Shown here: one piece after another, positions 8,893-17,088 of the stretch
How the letters are laid out: each line of letters starts with the position of its first letter
Numbering within the stretch: the stretch's first letter is position 1
Notes under the pieces: model-generated
The model's database searches: none
What the model saw: only the letters and a program-made list of their open reading frames with translations
What the model was told of the DNA's origin: nothing
Assembly (NCBI GenBank): GCA_947458455.1
Contig: CANGYJ010000016.1
Location: 1-64,000 of the forward strand
DNA length: 64,000 nucleotides
Source of the DNA: Verrucomicrobiaceae bacterium
GTDB lineage: Bacteria; Verrucomicrobiota; Verrucomicrobiia; Verrucomicrobiales; Verrucomicrobiaceae
Reading direction: 5' to 3'
Position numbers and translations under genes: made by a program

Positions 8893-8942
8893 CGAAACCA
8901 ACACAACTTCATTTCACACGATCACCCTTCACCCCTCCAGCC

Positions 8943-9269
8943 TCAAGGCTCCCGCCAGGAGACGATGTTATGCGCCGTGCGTGGCTGGCCATCTTTGCCA
9001 CAACTGTAGATGGCGATGTCCAGCGCCAAAAACTCCGGCGCGCGCTTTCCCGCCGGTTGAGCGATGTTTGGATCGCTGTTCTGGGCATCGGGGTTCTTCA
9101 CTTGGTGATTGCCATCCACATCGAGCAGGACGCGGAAGGGATTTCCCCACCTATCCCCGAATCGTGAAGGACGCGGATGGCTGATGAGGCCGTGGCGGTC
9201 ATTCTTCGCGGTGGGAAATTCGGCGAAGCGAATGCCCTTCGCGTTCAGATTCACCGCGCCTCCTTCCAC
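8943..9269 (-). pseudogene. C-terminal remnant of a type II secretion/prepilin-like protein
   Basis: The frame encodes about 108 residues resembling the end of verrucomicrobial prepilin-like proteins: GDRWGNPFRVLLDVDGN, then VKNPDA, then YSCGKDGQ...HNIVSW. The usual N-terminal part with the prepilin cleavage site and hydrophobic helix is missing. The frame opens only with a GTG at 9269, four bases past the menA stop, and is closed by a TGA (9282-9284) inside menA. I read it as a 5'-truncated relic; a new short protein is possible but less likely. Family match is from recognisable motifs only. Confidence 0.45.
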
Positions 9270-9273
9270 CGGT

Positions 9274-10170
9274 TTAGCGCATCACATCCGCTGAGCGGAG
9301 GATGCCCCAGCACATCATGCCGGCAAAAGCGAGCAACTGCACGCCGCTGATGGCCAGCAGGCGGTTGTGCCCCGGCCCCGGTGTCTCCACCAGCACTCGC
9401 CAGCTCACGAAGAGACCGATGGGCAGCGTCGCCAGCGGCATGGTGAAGGCCTGCTCCCAGCCTTCTTTAAACCAGTAAAAGCCGCAGGCATGGGCCAGGA
9501 CGATGAGCAGCACGATCTCCGCTCTCGCGAAGCTGGTGCCGAAACGCACGGCGAGCGTGTTTTTGCCCGTTCGCCGATCTTCCGCGGCATCGCGAAGGTT
9601 GTTGATGGCAATGAGCACGGTGCTGAGGCAGCCGATTTGAAAACCCGCCACCAGGCTATGCACCAGCCACTCGCCCATGAGCACAAAGACCGTGCCCGTC
9701 ACTGCCACCAAGCCGAAAAAGAGGATCACAAACAGCTCACCTAGCCCATGATAGGCCAGCGGCATCGGCCCACCGGTGTAGCCAAAGCAAAAATACAGCG
9801 ACGGCAGGCCGATGGCGAGGATCGGCAGGCCGCGCAATTCAAACAACGGCATCGCCAACAGTGTGGCGAGGCTGAGCATCACCCACGCGGCGAATTTCAC
9901 CGTGCTCGGTGAGGCACGACCACTCGCCGTGATGCGCAACGGGCCGATGCGAGCTTTGGTGTCCGCACCTTTGAGTGAATCGAGTGCATCATTGAAGAAG
10001 TTCGTGGCTACCTGCAGCGCCATGCAGCTTCCCAGCGTGTAAAGCGCCAGCTTCGTATCCACCTTCGCGGCCACCTTAGCCGCCAGCGCCCAGCCCACCG
10101 TCACGGGTGCCACAGCCGCCCCGAGCGTTTTAGGTCGGGCGGCGGCGATCCAGTCAAAAAGGGAAGCCAT
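9274..10170 (-). CDS. menA: 1,4-dihydroxy-2-naphthoate polyprenyltransferase
   Basis: 298 residues from the ATG at 10170 (MASLFDW). Integral membrane UbiA-family prenyltransferase that attaches the polyprenyl tail during menaquinone synthesis. The first Asp-rich motif is NFFNDALDSLKGAD, as in MenA (NDxxD and a GxD), and the second is NNLRDAAEDRRTGKNTLAVR. About eight hydrophobic segments follow. The start RPKTLGAAVAPV is typical of MenA rather than UbiA. No other men genes are in the window. UbiA-like enzymes of other pathways are the main alternative. Confidence 0.88.
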   Translation of the reverse strand: MASLFDWIAAARPKTLGAAVAPVTVGWALAAKVAAKVDTKLALYTLGSCMALQVATNFFNDALDSLKGADTKARIGPLRITASGRASPSTVKFAAWVMLSLATLLAMPLFELRGLPILAIGLPSLYFCFGYTGGPMPLAYHGLGELFVILFFGLVAVTGTVFVLMGEWLVHSLVAGFQIGCLSTVLIAINNLRDAAEDRRTGKNTLAVRFGTSFARAEIVLLIVLAHACGFYWFKEGWEQAFTMPLATLPIGLFVSWRVLVETPGPGHNRLLAISGVQLLAFAGMMCWGILRSADVMR

Positions 10171-10260
10171 GCAGAAAAGAGGTTCCACGTATTACCAAGG
10201 ACCGCTGCGGATCGCAACCTCCCCGTTGCACATCATGCGAGCGCATGTTCACATAGGCAG

Positions 10261-11004
10261 ATGAAAGGCTGTCTCGAAGTGATCGTGGTGCTCCTGCTCG
10301 GCGCAGGCGTGGCCGCATGGCTCGCCTGGGATGCCCTCCAGATGACCGAACTGCCAAAAATCACCGCCATCGCGGCTTCCGCTGATCCGGCGGCGGTCAA
10401 AGCAGAGCTCGCCATGCTCAAGCGGCAGTTTCAGACGCCTGCGGACTTTCAACAGCGCCTTGCCGCTCAAAGCTTAACTAATTCTGCGTTACAAAATCGT
10501 ATCGCCACAGCCCTCGTGCGCCAGCACGAGATCGTAAAACCTAACCAAAAAAGCGTTACAGAAAAAGAGGTTTGCAAATGGTTTGATGCTCATCGTGAGT
10601 CCCTCCGCATCCCGGAGACCTTCCACGCCGCCCACGTTTTCCTGACCCGGCATGAAAGGAGCAAGCCCGACCGCGAGCCTGAGATCCGCCGTATCCAGCG
10701 CCAGCACCTTGATGGCACCCTCACCTTCCGCGAAGCCGCTGCGAAGTTCTCTGAAGACGACCGCACCAAGTCACTCGCTGGCGACCTCGGCTGGTTCTCC
10801 GCCGACCGCATGCCCGCCGATTTCATCACCGCCGCGCAAAAGCTCCAGCCCGGCGAAACCAGCCCGCCCGTGCTCACCCGCCTCGGCTGGCACCTCATCC
10901 ACCTCATCGAGCGCCGCCCTTCCCACCTCCCCACCCTCGAAGAAGCCCGCGCCGAGATCCAAGCCGCCCTCGAATCGATGGCCCTAAATCAGACGATAGA
11001 GTGA
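10261..11004 (+). CDS. Membrane-anchored parvulin-type peptidyl-prolyl isomerase
   Basis: 247 residues. One N-terminal transmembrane helix (about 7-25, VIVVLLLGAGVAAWLAW) anchors the protein, probably facing the periplasm. A SurA/PrsA-like helical part follows, then a PpiC rotamase domain from about 120 to 220: HAAHVFLTRHE, FREAAAKFSED, GDLGWFSADRMPADF, LQPGETSPPVLTRLGWHLIHL. Likely a chaperone for exported proteins. Divergent from menA with about 90 bases between the starts, so the two share a promoter region. Confidence 0.88.
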   Translation: MKGCLEVIVVLLLGAGVAAWLAWDALQMTELPKITAIAASADPAAVKAELAMLKRQFQTPADFQQRLAAQSLTNSALQNRIATALVRQHEIVKPNQKSVTEKEVCKWFDAHRESLRIPETFHAAHVFLTRHERSKPDREPEIRRIQRQHLDGTLTFREAAAKFSEDDRTKSLAGDLGWFSADRMPADFITAAQKLQPGETSPPVLTRLGWHLIHLIERRPSHLPTLEEARAEIQAALESMALNQTIE

Positions 11005-11055
11005 ACTCGCAGGCGAAAAAAAATCCGCTCTCGCCTCCAGAGTCCGCACGTCGAC

Positions 11056-11205
11056 TGCCGCACCGAGTTCGTCATCATCGGCTGCGACATGGATAAAGCC
11101 ACGCTCACCCACGAATAATTCGCCGCCGGTCCCGAAGCCAGGCGCACGCTGCACGATCTCTTCCCGCAGTGGCTGCCGAATGAGCCTCAGGCACACGCCA
11201 CATGA
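11056..11205 (+). pseudogene. Remnant of a CobW-type C-terminal domain
   Basis: In one frame the DNA reads CRTEFVIIGCDMDKATLTHE, a TAA, then an in-frame FAAGPEARRTLHDLFPQW and a TGA at 11203-11205. The first part resembles the end of CobW/COG0523 GTPases (RQELVFIGxxLD), proteins that supply metal cofactors. No N-terminal GTPase part is present and the frame is interrupted, so it is a fragment. Apart from this relic and the paired hairpins that follow, I see nothing in the 393-base gap. Confidence 0.35.
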
Positions 11206-11337
11206 GCGCAGCGATCAAGGCCTCGCTTCCCAGAACAGCCGGGCTGCTGCGGAGCCGCGAAGCGAACCCCGAACTACGTGCACCTCCACTCCGATGCGAG
11301 AATGCCATCCCGCCTCTCCGAGGGTGGTGGGCGGGAC

Positions 11338-11391
11338 GTAGCACGAGTTTTCCAACTCGTGGGGAGGCACGGACTGGAAAGTCCGTGCTAC
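11338..11391. repeat. REP-like inverted hairpin pair, family GTAGnACG
   Basis: Two hairpins face each other. The first is CACGAG-TTTTCCAA-CTCGTG (11342-11361), preceded by GTAG. The second is GCACGGAC-TGGAAA-GTCCGTGC (11367-11388), followed by TAC. Read on the other strand, the second has the same plan as the first (GTAG, stem, TTTCCA loop, stem) with different but matched stem bases. The same family recurs at 57730-57800. It lies just past the end of the methyltransferase gene. Confidence 0.8.
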
Positions 11392-11397
11392 GCGGGC

Positions 11398-12240
11398 TCA
11401 AACCTTCCGCCAGAGCAGCGCGAGGAACAGGGGGAACTCTTTGCGGGCGCGGTTTTCAGCGCGGGCGCGGGGGCCGGGCTGGCTTTCTTTGTGGCTGTGC
11501 CATTCCTCAATGCCACCGAGGACAAGGCCGTGGCCGAAACCGGACTTCGTGAGGCCGGCAAGGCTGCGGTGGAAGGAGACGGTGCTTTCGCTGTCGTGCT
11601 TCCCGGGATGCATGACGATGGGGATGCTCAGTTCACTGCTGTAGGCATCGAGGCGGCGATATTGGAGCTTTCGCTCATCTTCAAAGCCCCAGGAACTTTG
11701 CCGCGGGATGCGGAAGGCGGGATGGTTCATCACCCAGAGCATGCGCCCACCGGGCTTTAAAGCTCTCGCGGCGGCGGCGGCCACTTCGTCGAGCTTTTCC
11801 ATGTTTTGCACGCAGAGGATGGCGGAGAGGGCATCGAAATCGCCAAGGTCGCCAATGTGTGCGGCATCGCGGGCGAGGTAGCGGATGGGCGGGCGCACCG
11901 GATAGGTTTTGGCCTTTTGAATGAGCGTGGGGGAGGCATCGACGCCAGTGACGTCCGCGCCTTTTTGCGCCATGGCCCGGCAGAAGACGCCCTGGCCGCA
12001 GCCGAGATCGAGGACGCGGTCGCCGCGCTGCACATCGAGCAGCTTGAGCGCTCCTGGGATGACGACGGCCTGGTAAAGCTCGGAGCCGCGTTCGCCGATA
12101 ATGCGGTCATACCAATCGGCGGATTTTTCCCAGGAGGTGCGGTGCTCGCGGAGTTCGCCAGGGGCGGACTGCGGAGGTCTGGGTGGACGTGGAGGACCTC
12201 CGGGAGGCTTTGGTGAAAAGGGGCGGCGTTTGGGGAACAT
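11398..12240 (-). CDS. Class I SAM-dependent methyltransferase
   Basis: 280 residues. A Pro-rich basic N terminus (about 1-30) precedes a Rossmann methyltransferase domain: motif I VLDLGCGQGVFCR, the acidic end of strand 2 in GVDASPTLI, motif II DFDALSAILCVQNM, and LKPGGRMLWVMNHP. The motif-I region resembles UbiE/BioC-type small-molecule methyltransferases; the substrate is unknown. It starts 3 bases after the stop of the rhodanese-like gene, so the two form an operon. Confidence 0.85.
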   Translation of the reverse strand: MFPKRRPFSPKPPGGPPRPPRPPQSAPGELREHRTSWEKSADWYDRIIGERGSELYQAVVIPGALKLLDVQRGDRVLDLGCGQGVFCRAMAQKGADVTGVDASPTLIQKAKTYPVRPPIRYLARDAAHIGDLGDFDALSAILCVQNMEKLDEVAAAAARALKPGGRMLWVMNHPAFRIPRQSSWGFEDERKLQYRRLDAYSSELSIPIVMHPGKHDSESTVSFHRSLAGLTKSGFGHGLVLGGIEEWHSHKESQPGPRARAENRARKEFPLFLALLWRKV

Positions 12241-12243
12241 GGA

Positions 12244-12804
12244 TCAATCCTCGATTTCGAGGCGGTAACGCGGGAGGCTGGCATCGACCTGGGTGCTATA
12301 GGCATCAATGCCGCCATCGAGGCACTTCGTTTCGCCAAAACCATGGCCGATGAAGTAGGCGGCGGCATCGAGTGAGCGGCTGCCAGTATGGTCGTAGAGC
12401 ACGACGGGCTTGGTTTTGTCCCCGCTATTGAAAATCTCCTGCACGAGTTCCTGCGTGAGCAGGCGGGCATTGGGCAGTTTCACGGCTTCGTGCTCCTCGC
12501 GCGTGCGGACATCGAGGATGAGCAGATCCGGCTGGGCACGGCGGAGGGCTTCGAAATCCGGCGGGGAGATGCGCAGGCTGGAATCGGCCTGATGGCTGCT
12601 CTGGATGTGCGCGATGGCCTCACCGACGGGGATGTTTTCATTGCGCTGGCAAACCTGGGCGAGGGTTTCGGCAGGCTGAAAGCCGCAACTGCGGCAGCCG
12701 CCGATGTGATACTGCGCGAACAGGGTCCGCTGCGCCCCCGGATAGGCGGCGAGCACCTGGGACATGGTCATGTCACCGGAGAGAGGTGGAAGGGTGGAAG
12801 GCAT
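12244..12804 (-). CDS. DUF1858-like plus rhodanese-like domain protein, catalytic Cys missing
   Basis: 186 residues from the ATG at 12804; an upstream ATG would add 13. The N-terminal domain (about 10-68) resembles DUF1858/ScdA-N, with a redox-type Cys37-Arg-Ser-Cys40 pair in HIGGCRSCGF. The C-terminal domain (about 78-180) is rhodanese-like (LLILDVRTREEHE, GSRSLDAAAYF, CLDGGIDAYS). The active-site loop reads LYDHTGSRS, with Asp138 where a working rhodanese has Cys, so sulfur transfer at this site is unlikely. A sensory, binding or redox role is possible. First gene of an operon with the methyltransferase. Confidence 0.82.
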   Translation of the reverse strand: MPSTLPPLSGDMTMSQVLAAYPGAQRTLFAQYHIGGCRSCGFQPAETLAQVCQRNENIPVGEAIAHIQSSHQADSSLRISPPDFEALRRAQPDLLILDVRTREEHEAVKLPNARLLTQELVQEIFNSGDKTKPVVLYDHTGSRSLDAAAYFIGHGFGETKCLDGGIDAYSTQVDASLPRYRLEIED

Positions 12805-12973
12805 GCGAGGGTTTAGCGGGGAATGGGAGGGCGTGCAAGCCATCGCGAAGGAATGACAGCCGAGTGAAGCGAGACAGACGACCGCAGGGAGCCCGGAGGG
12901 TGAGTGGAACGAATCAATTGCAGAATGACGAATGAGGAAGGTGGGGCATACTCGCGGCCACTTTTCTTTTCTT

Positions 12974-14152
12974 ATGACTCCCCTTCATCATCTCCGCGCT
13001 GGCATCATCGGCACTGGCTTCATCGGGCCGGTTCACATCGAGGCTCTGAAACGCCTCGGCATTCCGGTGAATGGCATCTGTGGCTCCAGCAAGAGTGCCC
13101 GGCAGGTGGGTGAGCTATGGGGCATCCCGGAGGTGTATGGCGATTACGACCACGAGGCGATGTATGCGAGTCCCAATATCGACGTGGTGCATATCACCTC
13201 GCCAAACAAGGTGCATGTGGAGCAGTGCCTGAGTGCGCTAGAGATGGGAAAGCATGTGATTTGCGAAAAACCGCTCGGGATGACGGCGAAGGAGACGGCG
13301 CTCGTGGTCGAGGCGGTGCGCAAGGGAGGCAAAAAAGGCCCCGTCTTTGCGGTGAACTACATGTGCCGATTCTTCCCAGCCATCCTGCAAATGCGGGCGA
13401 TGGTGGCGCGGGGCGATCTAGGCCAAATCATCCATGTGCAGGGCCATTTTTTCCAAGACTGGCTGCTGCATGAGACGGACTACAACTGGCGCATCCAGGC
13501 GAGCGAGGGTGGAAAACTCCGCGCCGTGGGAGACATCGGCACGCACTGGATCGATGCGGTGAGCTTTGTGCTAGGTGCCAAGGCCAAGAGCGTCTTCGCG
13601 CATGTGGAAACCTTTCACAAGACCCGCAAGCGCCCGAAAGGCGAGGTGCAGACCTTTGCGAAGGTGGACCCGAAAAACATGATCGATTACAAAGTGGATA
13701 CCGAGGACTTCGGCAGCGTGCTTTTGAAGTTTGGCAAAGCGGCTCACGGCCATGCCAGCGGCGTGCATGCGAACGCCAGCATCTCCCAGGTGGCGGCGGG
13801 TTGGAAGTGCAGCCTGAGCTTTGGCATCTATGGCACGAAGGGTAGCGTGCGCTGGGACCTCCAGCAGCCGAATGAAATCCTTGTGGGCCGTCGCGATGAA
13901 CCGAACCAGATTCTGCAACGCGGCACACCCGGCTTTCACGAGGACGTGCTGAACTTCACCGACTACCCCGGCGGCCATCCCGAAGGCTTCAATGATGCGC
14001 ACAAGATGCACTACCGCGCCGTCTATGAGCACATCGCCAGCGGGAAGAAAACCGAGCCGCTCTTTGCCACCGCAGCGGATGGCCACCACGAGGTGAAGCT
14101 GTGCGAGGCGATCCTGCAAAGCAGCCAGGCGAAGACCTGGGTGACGGTGTGA
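12974..14152 (+). CDS. Gfo/Idh/MocA family oxidoreductase
   Basis: 392 residues from the ATG at 12974 (MTPLHHLRAG). NAD(P)-dependent oxidoreductase of the sugar/inositol dehydrogenase family. The N-terminal Rossmann fold has GIIGTGFIGPVHIEAL, and CEKPLGM carries the conserved EKP lysine. The C-terminal alpha/beta domain includes DIGTHWIDA. No export signal, so cytoplasmic, unlike the second family member at 14838. Substrate unknown; these enzymes are amplified in Verrucomicrobia and Planctomycetes. Confidence 0.9.
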   Translation: MTPLHHLRAGIIGTGFIGPVHIEALKRLGIPVNGICGSSKSARQVGELWGIPEVYGDYDHEAMYASPNIDVVHITSPNKVHVEQCLSALEMGKHVICEKPLGMTAKETALVVEAVRKGGKKGPVFAVNYMCRFFPAILQMRAMVARGDLGQIIHVQGHFFQDWLLHETDYNWRIQASEGGKLRAVGDIGTHWIDAVSFVLGAKAKSVFAHVETFHKTRKRPKGEVQTFAKVDPKNMIDYKVDTEDFGSVLLKFGKAAHGHASGVHANASISQVAAGWKCSLSFGIYGTKGSVRWDLQQPNEILVGRRDEPNQILQRGTPGFHEDVLNFTDYPGGHPEGFNDAHKMHYRAVYEHIASGKKTEPLFATAADGHHEVKLCEAILQSSQAKTWVTV

Positions 14153-14156
14153 GGCC

Positions 14157-14744
14157 TCACAGATTCCAAAGGCGTCCGCCATTCGCGGGCGGAGCATTCA
14201 TGGAGGAACGTGAGTTGTAGCCTTCGTAGTAGCCACGGTCGAAGCTGGAGCGTTTCCGCGGATCGTAGCGGCCCACATGGGCGGCTGGATCAGCCACACG
14301 CCCTCCCACACGGTCACGCAGGCCGTAGTCGTAGCCTTGTTGATAGGCGGCGTCGTTTTCCGCCGGGGCGGCAGGAGGCTGCTGGAAGCCACCGCCTTGC
14401 TGCGGGTAGGCGGGAGGCGGTTGATTGAGATTGTTCAGGCTGCTGCTAATGCTGGCAAAGCCCTGACCATAGCCATCGCGGTAGGCCATCTCCGTGTTCG
14501 GGTCAAAGCGAGCGCCGCGATGACGGTTGTAGTTCTGACTTTGGCGGCGCTGGGCATCCATCTGGCCGTCCTGCCAGCCGCGTTCAAAGGCCATCTGGTT
14601 CATCTCGCGGCCCTGATCCAGCATGTCGGCACGGTGTTGCTGGCCGTAGGGATCGGCATACGGATCACGGCCCATGTTGTTCATGTAGGGATCGATGCAA
14701 CTGGACAGCAGAGCGGCGGCGGCGAGCACGGGAAGGTATTTCAT
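14157..14744 (-). CDS. Hypothetical lipoprotein, Gly/Gln/Tyr-rich
   Basis: 195 residues from the ATG at 14744 (MKYLPVLAAAALLSSC); an ATG three codons upstream is also possible. Signal peptide with lipobox LLSSC. The mature part is low-complexity and polar, with recurring DPY, YRDGYGQG, YQQGYDYG and FDRGYYEGYN segments. Such regular Tyr-Gly spacing suggests a repetitive surface or envelope structural protein. I recognise no family. Convergent with the oxidoreductase gene, whose stop is only 4 bases away. Confidence 0.72.
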   Translation of the reverse strand: MKYLPVLAAAALLSSCIDPYMNNMGRDPYADPYGQQHRADMLDQGREMNQMAFERGWQDGQMDAQRRQSQNYNRHRGARFDPNTEMAYRDGYGQGFASISSSLNNLNQPPPAYPQQGGGFQQPPAAPAENDAAYQQGYDYGLRDRVGGRVADPAAHVGRYDPRKRSSFDRGYYEGYNSRSSMNAPPANGGRLWNL

Positions 14745-14837
14745 GCGTCTCATCGTATCGGCGCGGCGATTCCCGCGCAAGGAAGCCTTTGCCAGCCCCG
14801 TAAATGCCCGCCACTCTGGCACCCCCATCCTTAAAAC

Positions 14838-16169
14838 ATGAACAACCGTCGTCACTTCATCCAATCCGCTGCCGCCTCCGTGGCTGCGCCTTTCATTCTC
14901 CCGTCCCGTGCCTGGTCGCAGTCCCCCAATGGCAAGATCCGCATGGGCTTCATCGGTCTCGGCAAGCAGATGGGCGGCCTCATCGGCAAATTCCTCCAGT
15001 ATCCTGAGGTCGAAGTCGTCGCCGTCTGCGATGTCTACAGCGTGCGCCGCGATCTTTACAAGAAGCGTGTGGACGACCATTACGCCAAAAACGGCGGCAA
15101 CGGCAAGCCCTGCGAAACCACCGGCGACTTCCGCCAGATCACCGAGCGTTCGGACATCGACGCCGTGTGCATCGCCACGCCGGATCATTGGCACGCCATC
15201 ATTACGAATAGCGCCCTCAGCCACGGCAAGGACGTGTATTGCGAGAAGCCGCTCACGCACAACATCCACGAAGCCGTCTCCGTGGTCGAAACCGTCAAGA
15301 AGCACCACCGCGTGCTTCAGACCGGCTCCATGCAGCGCTCCAGCAAGGAATTCCGCATCGCCTGCGAGCTGGTGCGCAATGGCGTCATTGGCAAGGTGGA
15401 GCGCATCACCATTTCCATCGGCGACCCCGCCAAGCCAAACGCCTACCCCGAAGAACCGAAGCCCGAAGGCCTCGATTGGGACATGTGGTGCGGCCCTGCC
15501 CCGCTTGTGCCCTTCAACCACGAGCTCTGCCCCATCGGCGAGAGCAAAACCTTCCCGAACTGGCGCAAGACTCGCGAATTCGGCGGCGGCATGATCACCG
15601 ATTGGGGTGCTCACCACATCGACATCGCCCAGTGGGGCCTTGGCGAAGATGGAAACGGCCCGGTGGAGGTCAAAGCACCTGCCGATTACACCAACGCCAA
15701 ACGCGGCTGCCAGCTCATCTACGCCAGCGGTGCCGTGCTCACGCATGCGGAAGGCAGCCACGGCTGCACCTTCCACGGCACCGAAGGTGAAGTGAATGTG
15801 GGACGTGGTAAATTCGCCCTCAGCATGGGCGGCAGGGAAATCCACGCCTTCCACGGCAAGGACCAAAGCACCGGCACCTCCGTCGATCGTGAGGTGGCCC
15901 TTTCCGAGCGTGAGTTCCTCAAGGACAAGAAGGTCTCGCTCTATGAGAGCAAGGACCAGATCGCCGATTTCATTGCCTGCATGAAGAGTCGCAAAGAACC
16001 CATCTGCGCCGCTAGCACCGGAGCCAGCAGCGCCATCGCCTGCCACCTCATGAACTTTGGCTACTGGTATGGAGCCAACCTCAAGTGGAACCCTGCCGAG
16101 CACACCTTCATGAGCGGCGGTGATCCGAAATGGCTCACCCGCGAGTATCGCGGCGAGTGGAAAGTCTAG
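14838..16169 (+). CDS. Tat-exported Gfo/Idh/MocA family oxidoreductase
   Basis: 443 residues. The N terminus has a twin-arginine signal (NRRHFIQSAAASVAAPF), so the folded enzyme is probably exported with its nicotinamide cofactor. The Rossmann motif is MGFIGLGKQMGGL and the catalytic-region lysine sits in YCEKPLTHN. DWGAHHIDIAQWGLG is typical of the planctomycete/verrucomicrobial subgroup. Probably acts on sugars or sugar-like compounds in the periplasm; the substrate cannot be assigned. tatC in the same window (55937) supplies the export route. A clear terminator follows. Confidence 0.92.
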   Translation: MNNRRHFIQSAAASVAAPFILPSRAWSQSPNGKIRMGFIGLGKQMGGLIGKFLQYPEVEVVAVCDVYSVRRDLYKKRVDDHYAKNGGNGKPCETTGDFRQITERSDIDAVCIATPDHWHAIITNSALSHGKDVYCEKPLTHNIHEAVSVVETVKKHHRVLQTGSMQRSSKEFRIACELVRNGVIGKVERITISIGDPAKPNAYPEEPKPEGLDWDMWCGPAPLVPFNHELCPIGESKTFPNWRKTREFGGGMITDWGAHHIDIAQWGLGEDGNGPVEVKAPADYTNAKRGCQLIYASGAVLTHAEGSHGCTFHGTEGEVNVGRGKFALSMGGREIHAFHGKDQSTGTSVDREVALSEREFLKDKKVSLYESKDQIADFIACMKSRKEPICAASTGASSAIACHLMNFGYWYGANLKWNPAEHTFMSGGDPKWLTREYRGEWKV

Positions 16170-16189
16170 TCGGACCTCCAAATCATCCA

Positions 16190-16221
16190 GCGGGAGCCTC
16201 GAAAGGGGCTCCCGCTTTTTT
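16190..16221 (+). terminator. Rho-independent terminator
   Basis: A 9-bp stem GCGGGAGCC/GGCTCCCGC with an 8-base loop is followed by six T, 20 bases after the oxidoreductase stop codon. Confidence 0.88.
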
Positions 16222-16351
16222 CTTTTCAAAAGCGACACGAATTGCCGCTTGGCAAATCAGGAACTTTCGCCAGCATGCCCGTCCAACGCTGCGAAACTCA
16301 TGCCCGTGCATGTTTTCTCCGCGCCGAAATTCCAACCCTGGAGCAAAGCGC

Positions 16352-16954
16352 ATGAATGAAGTGTTGACGAAAACCAACGTGCTGGTTTTGAACCGGCATT
16401 GGCAGGCCATCGACGTGAAGACCCCTATCGAGGCCTTCAGCATGATCGCCGCCGGAAATGCCACCGCCCTCGATATCGATCCCGGAGGAGACATGCGGCC
16501 TGTCACATGGGAAGAATGGATCAAGCTCCCCGTCCGCGAGCAGGACTCTTCCATCGGCACCGTCAGCCGAGCCGTGCGAGTACCCTCCGTGCTCGTTTTG
16601 GCCCGTTATGACAAGGTGCCCAAGCGGCGTCCCAAATTCTGTGCCAAGGCCATTTGGGAGCGTGACGGTGGCGTGTGCCAATACACCGGTCGCAAACTCC
16701 GCCCGCACGAAGGAAACATCGATCACATCGTGCCCATCTCCCGTGGTGGCGGCACAAACTGGGAAAACTGCGTGCTGGCGGATCGCCGTGTGAACAGCCG
16801 CAAAGGCAACAAGCTACCGGAGGAAGCGGGGCTCAAGCTCATGCGCCGCCCCACCGTTCCCCCGGAACTGCCGATGACCCATCTTATCCGCAACACGCAC
16901 AAAATCCGCGATTGGGAGCCGTTTTTAGCTCATGTGAATGCGGCAGCATCGTGA
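16352..16954 (+). CDS. HNH endonuclease family protein
   Basis: 200 residues from the ATG at 16352 (MNEVLTKTN); longer frames upstream overlap the terminator and are unlikely. The N-terminal part (TNVLVLNRHWQAIDVKTPIEA) is the usual lead-in of stand-alone bacterial HNH proteins. The HNH core is CQYTGRKL, IDHIVPISRGG, NWENCVLADRRVN and KGN. The first Cys pair of a zinc knuckle is incomplete (CQYTG rather than CxxC). Such single genes are common in chromosomes and their role is not established. No restriction-modification partner is adjacent. Confidence 0.88.
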   Translation: MNEVLTKTNVLVLNRHWQAIDVKTPIEAFSMIAAGNATALDIDPGGDMRPVTWEEWIKLPVREQDSSIGTVSRAVRVPSVLVLARYDKVPKRRPKFCAKAIWERDGGVCQYTGRKLRPHEGNIDHIVPISRGGGTNWENCVLADRRVNSRKGNKLPEEAGLKLMRRPTVPPELPMTHLIRNTHKIRDWEPFLAHVNAAAS

Positions 16955-17088
16955 GCAGCGGTCCATTTTGCATCACGCGTGATGCCACTCGGAGGATGAG
17001 GCTTCCATTGCGGGATGACCGCGAAGAGTAGCTCTATCTCAGCGACGCACCTTGCCGGATGCACGGTCTCGCGTAACCTCCGCGCCGC

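Noticed and set aside
14157-16238. One 693-codon minus-strand gene spanning the lipoprotein and the region antisense to the Tat oxidoreductase
   Set aside because: Only the last 195 codons (from 14744) have a signal peptide and sensible composition; the rest is antisense to a clear oxidoreductase.
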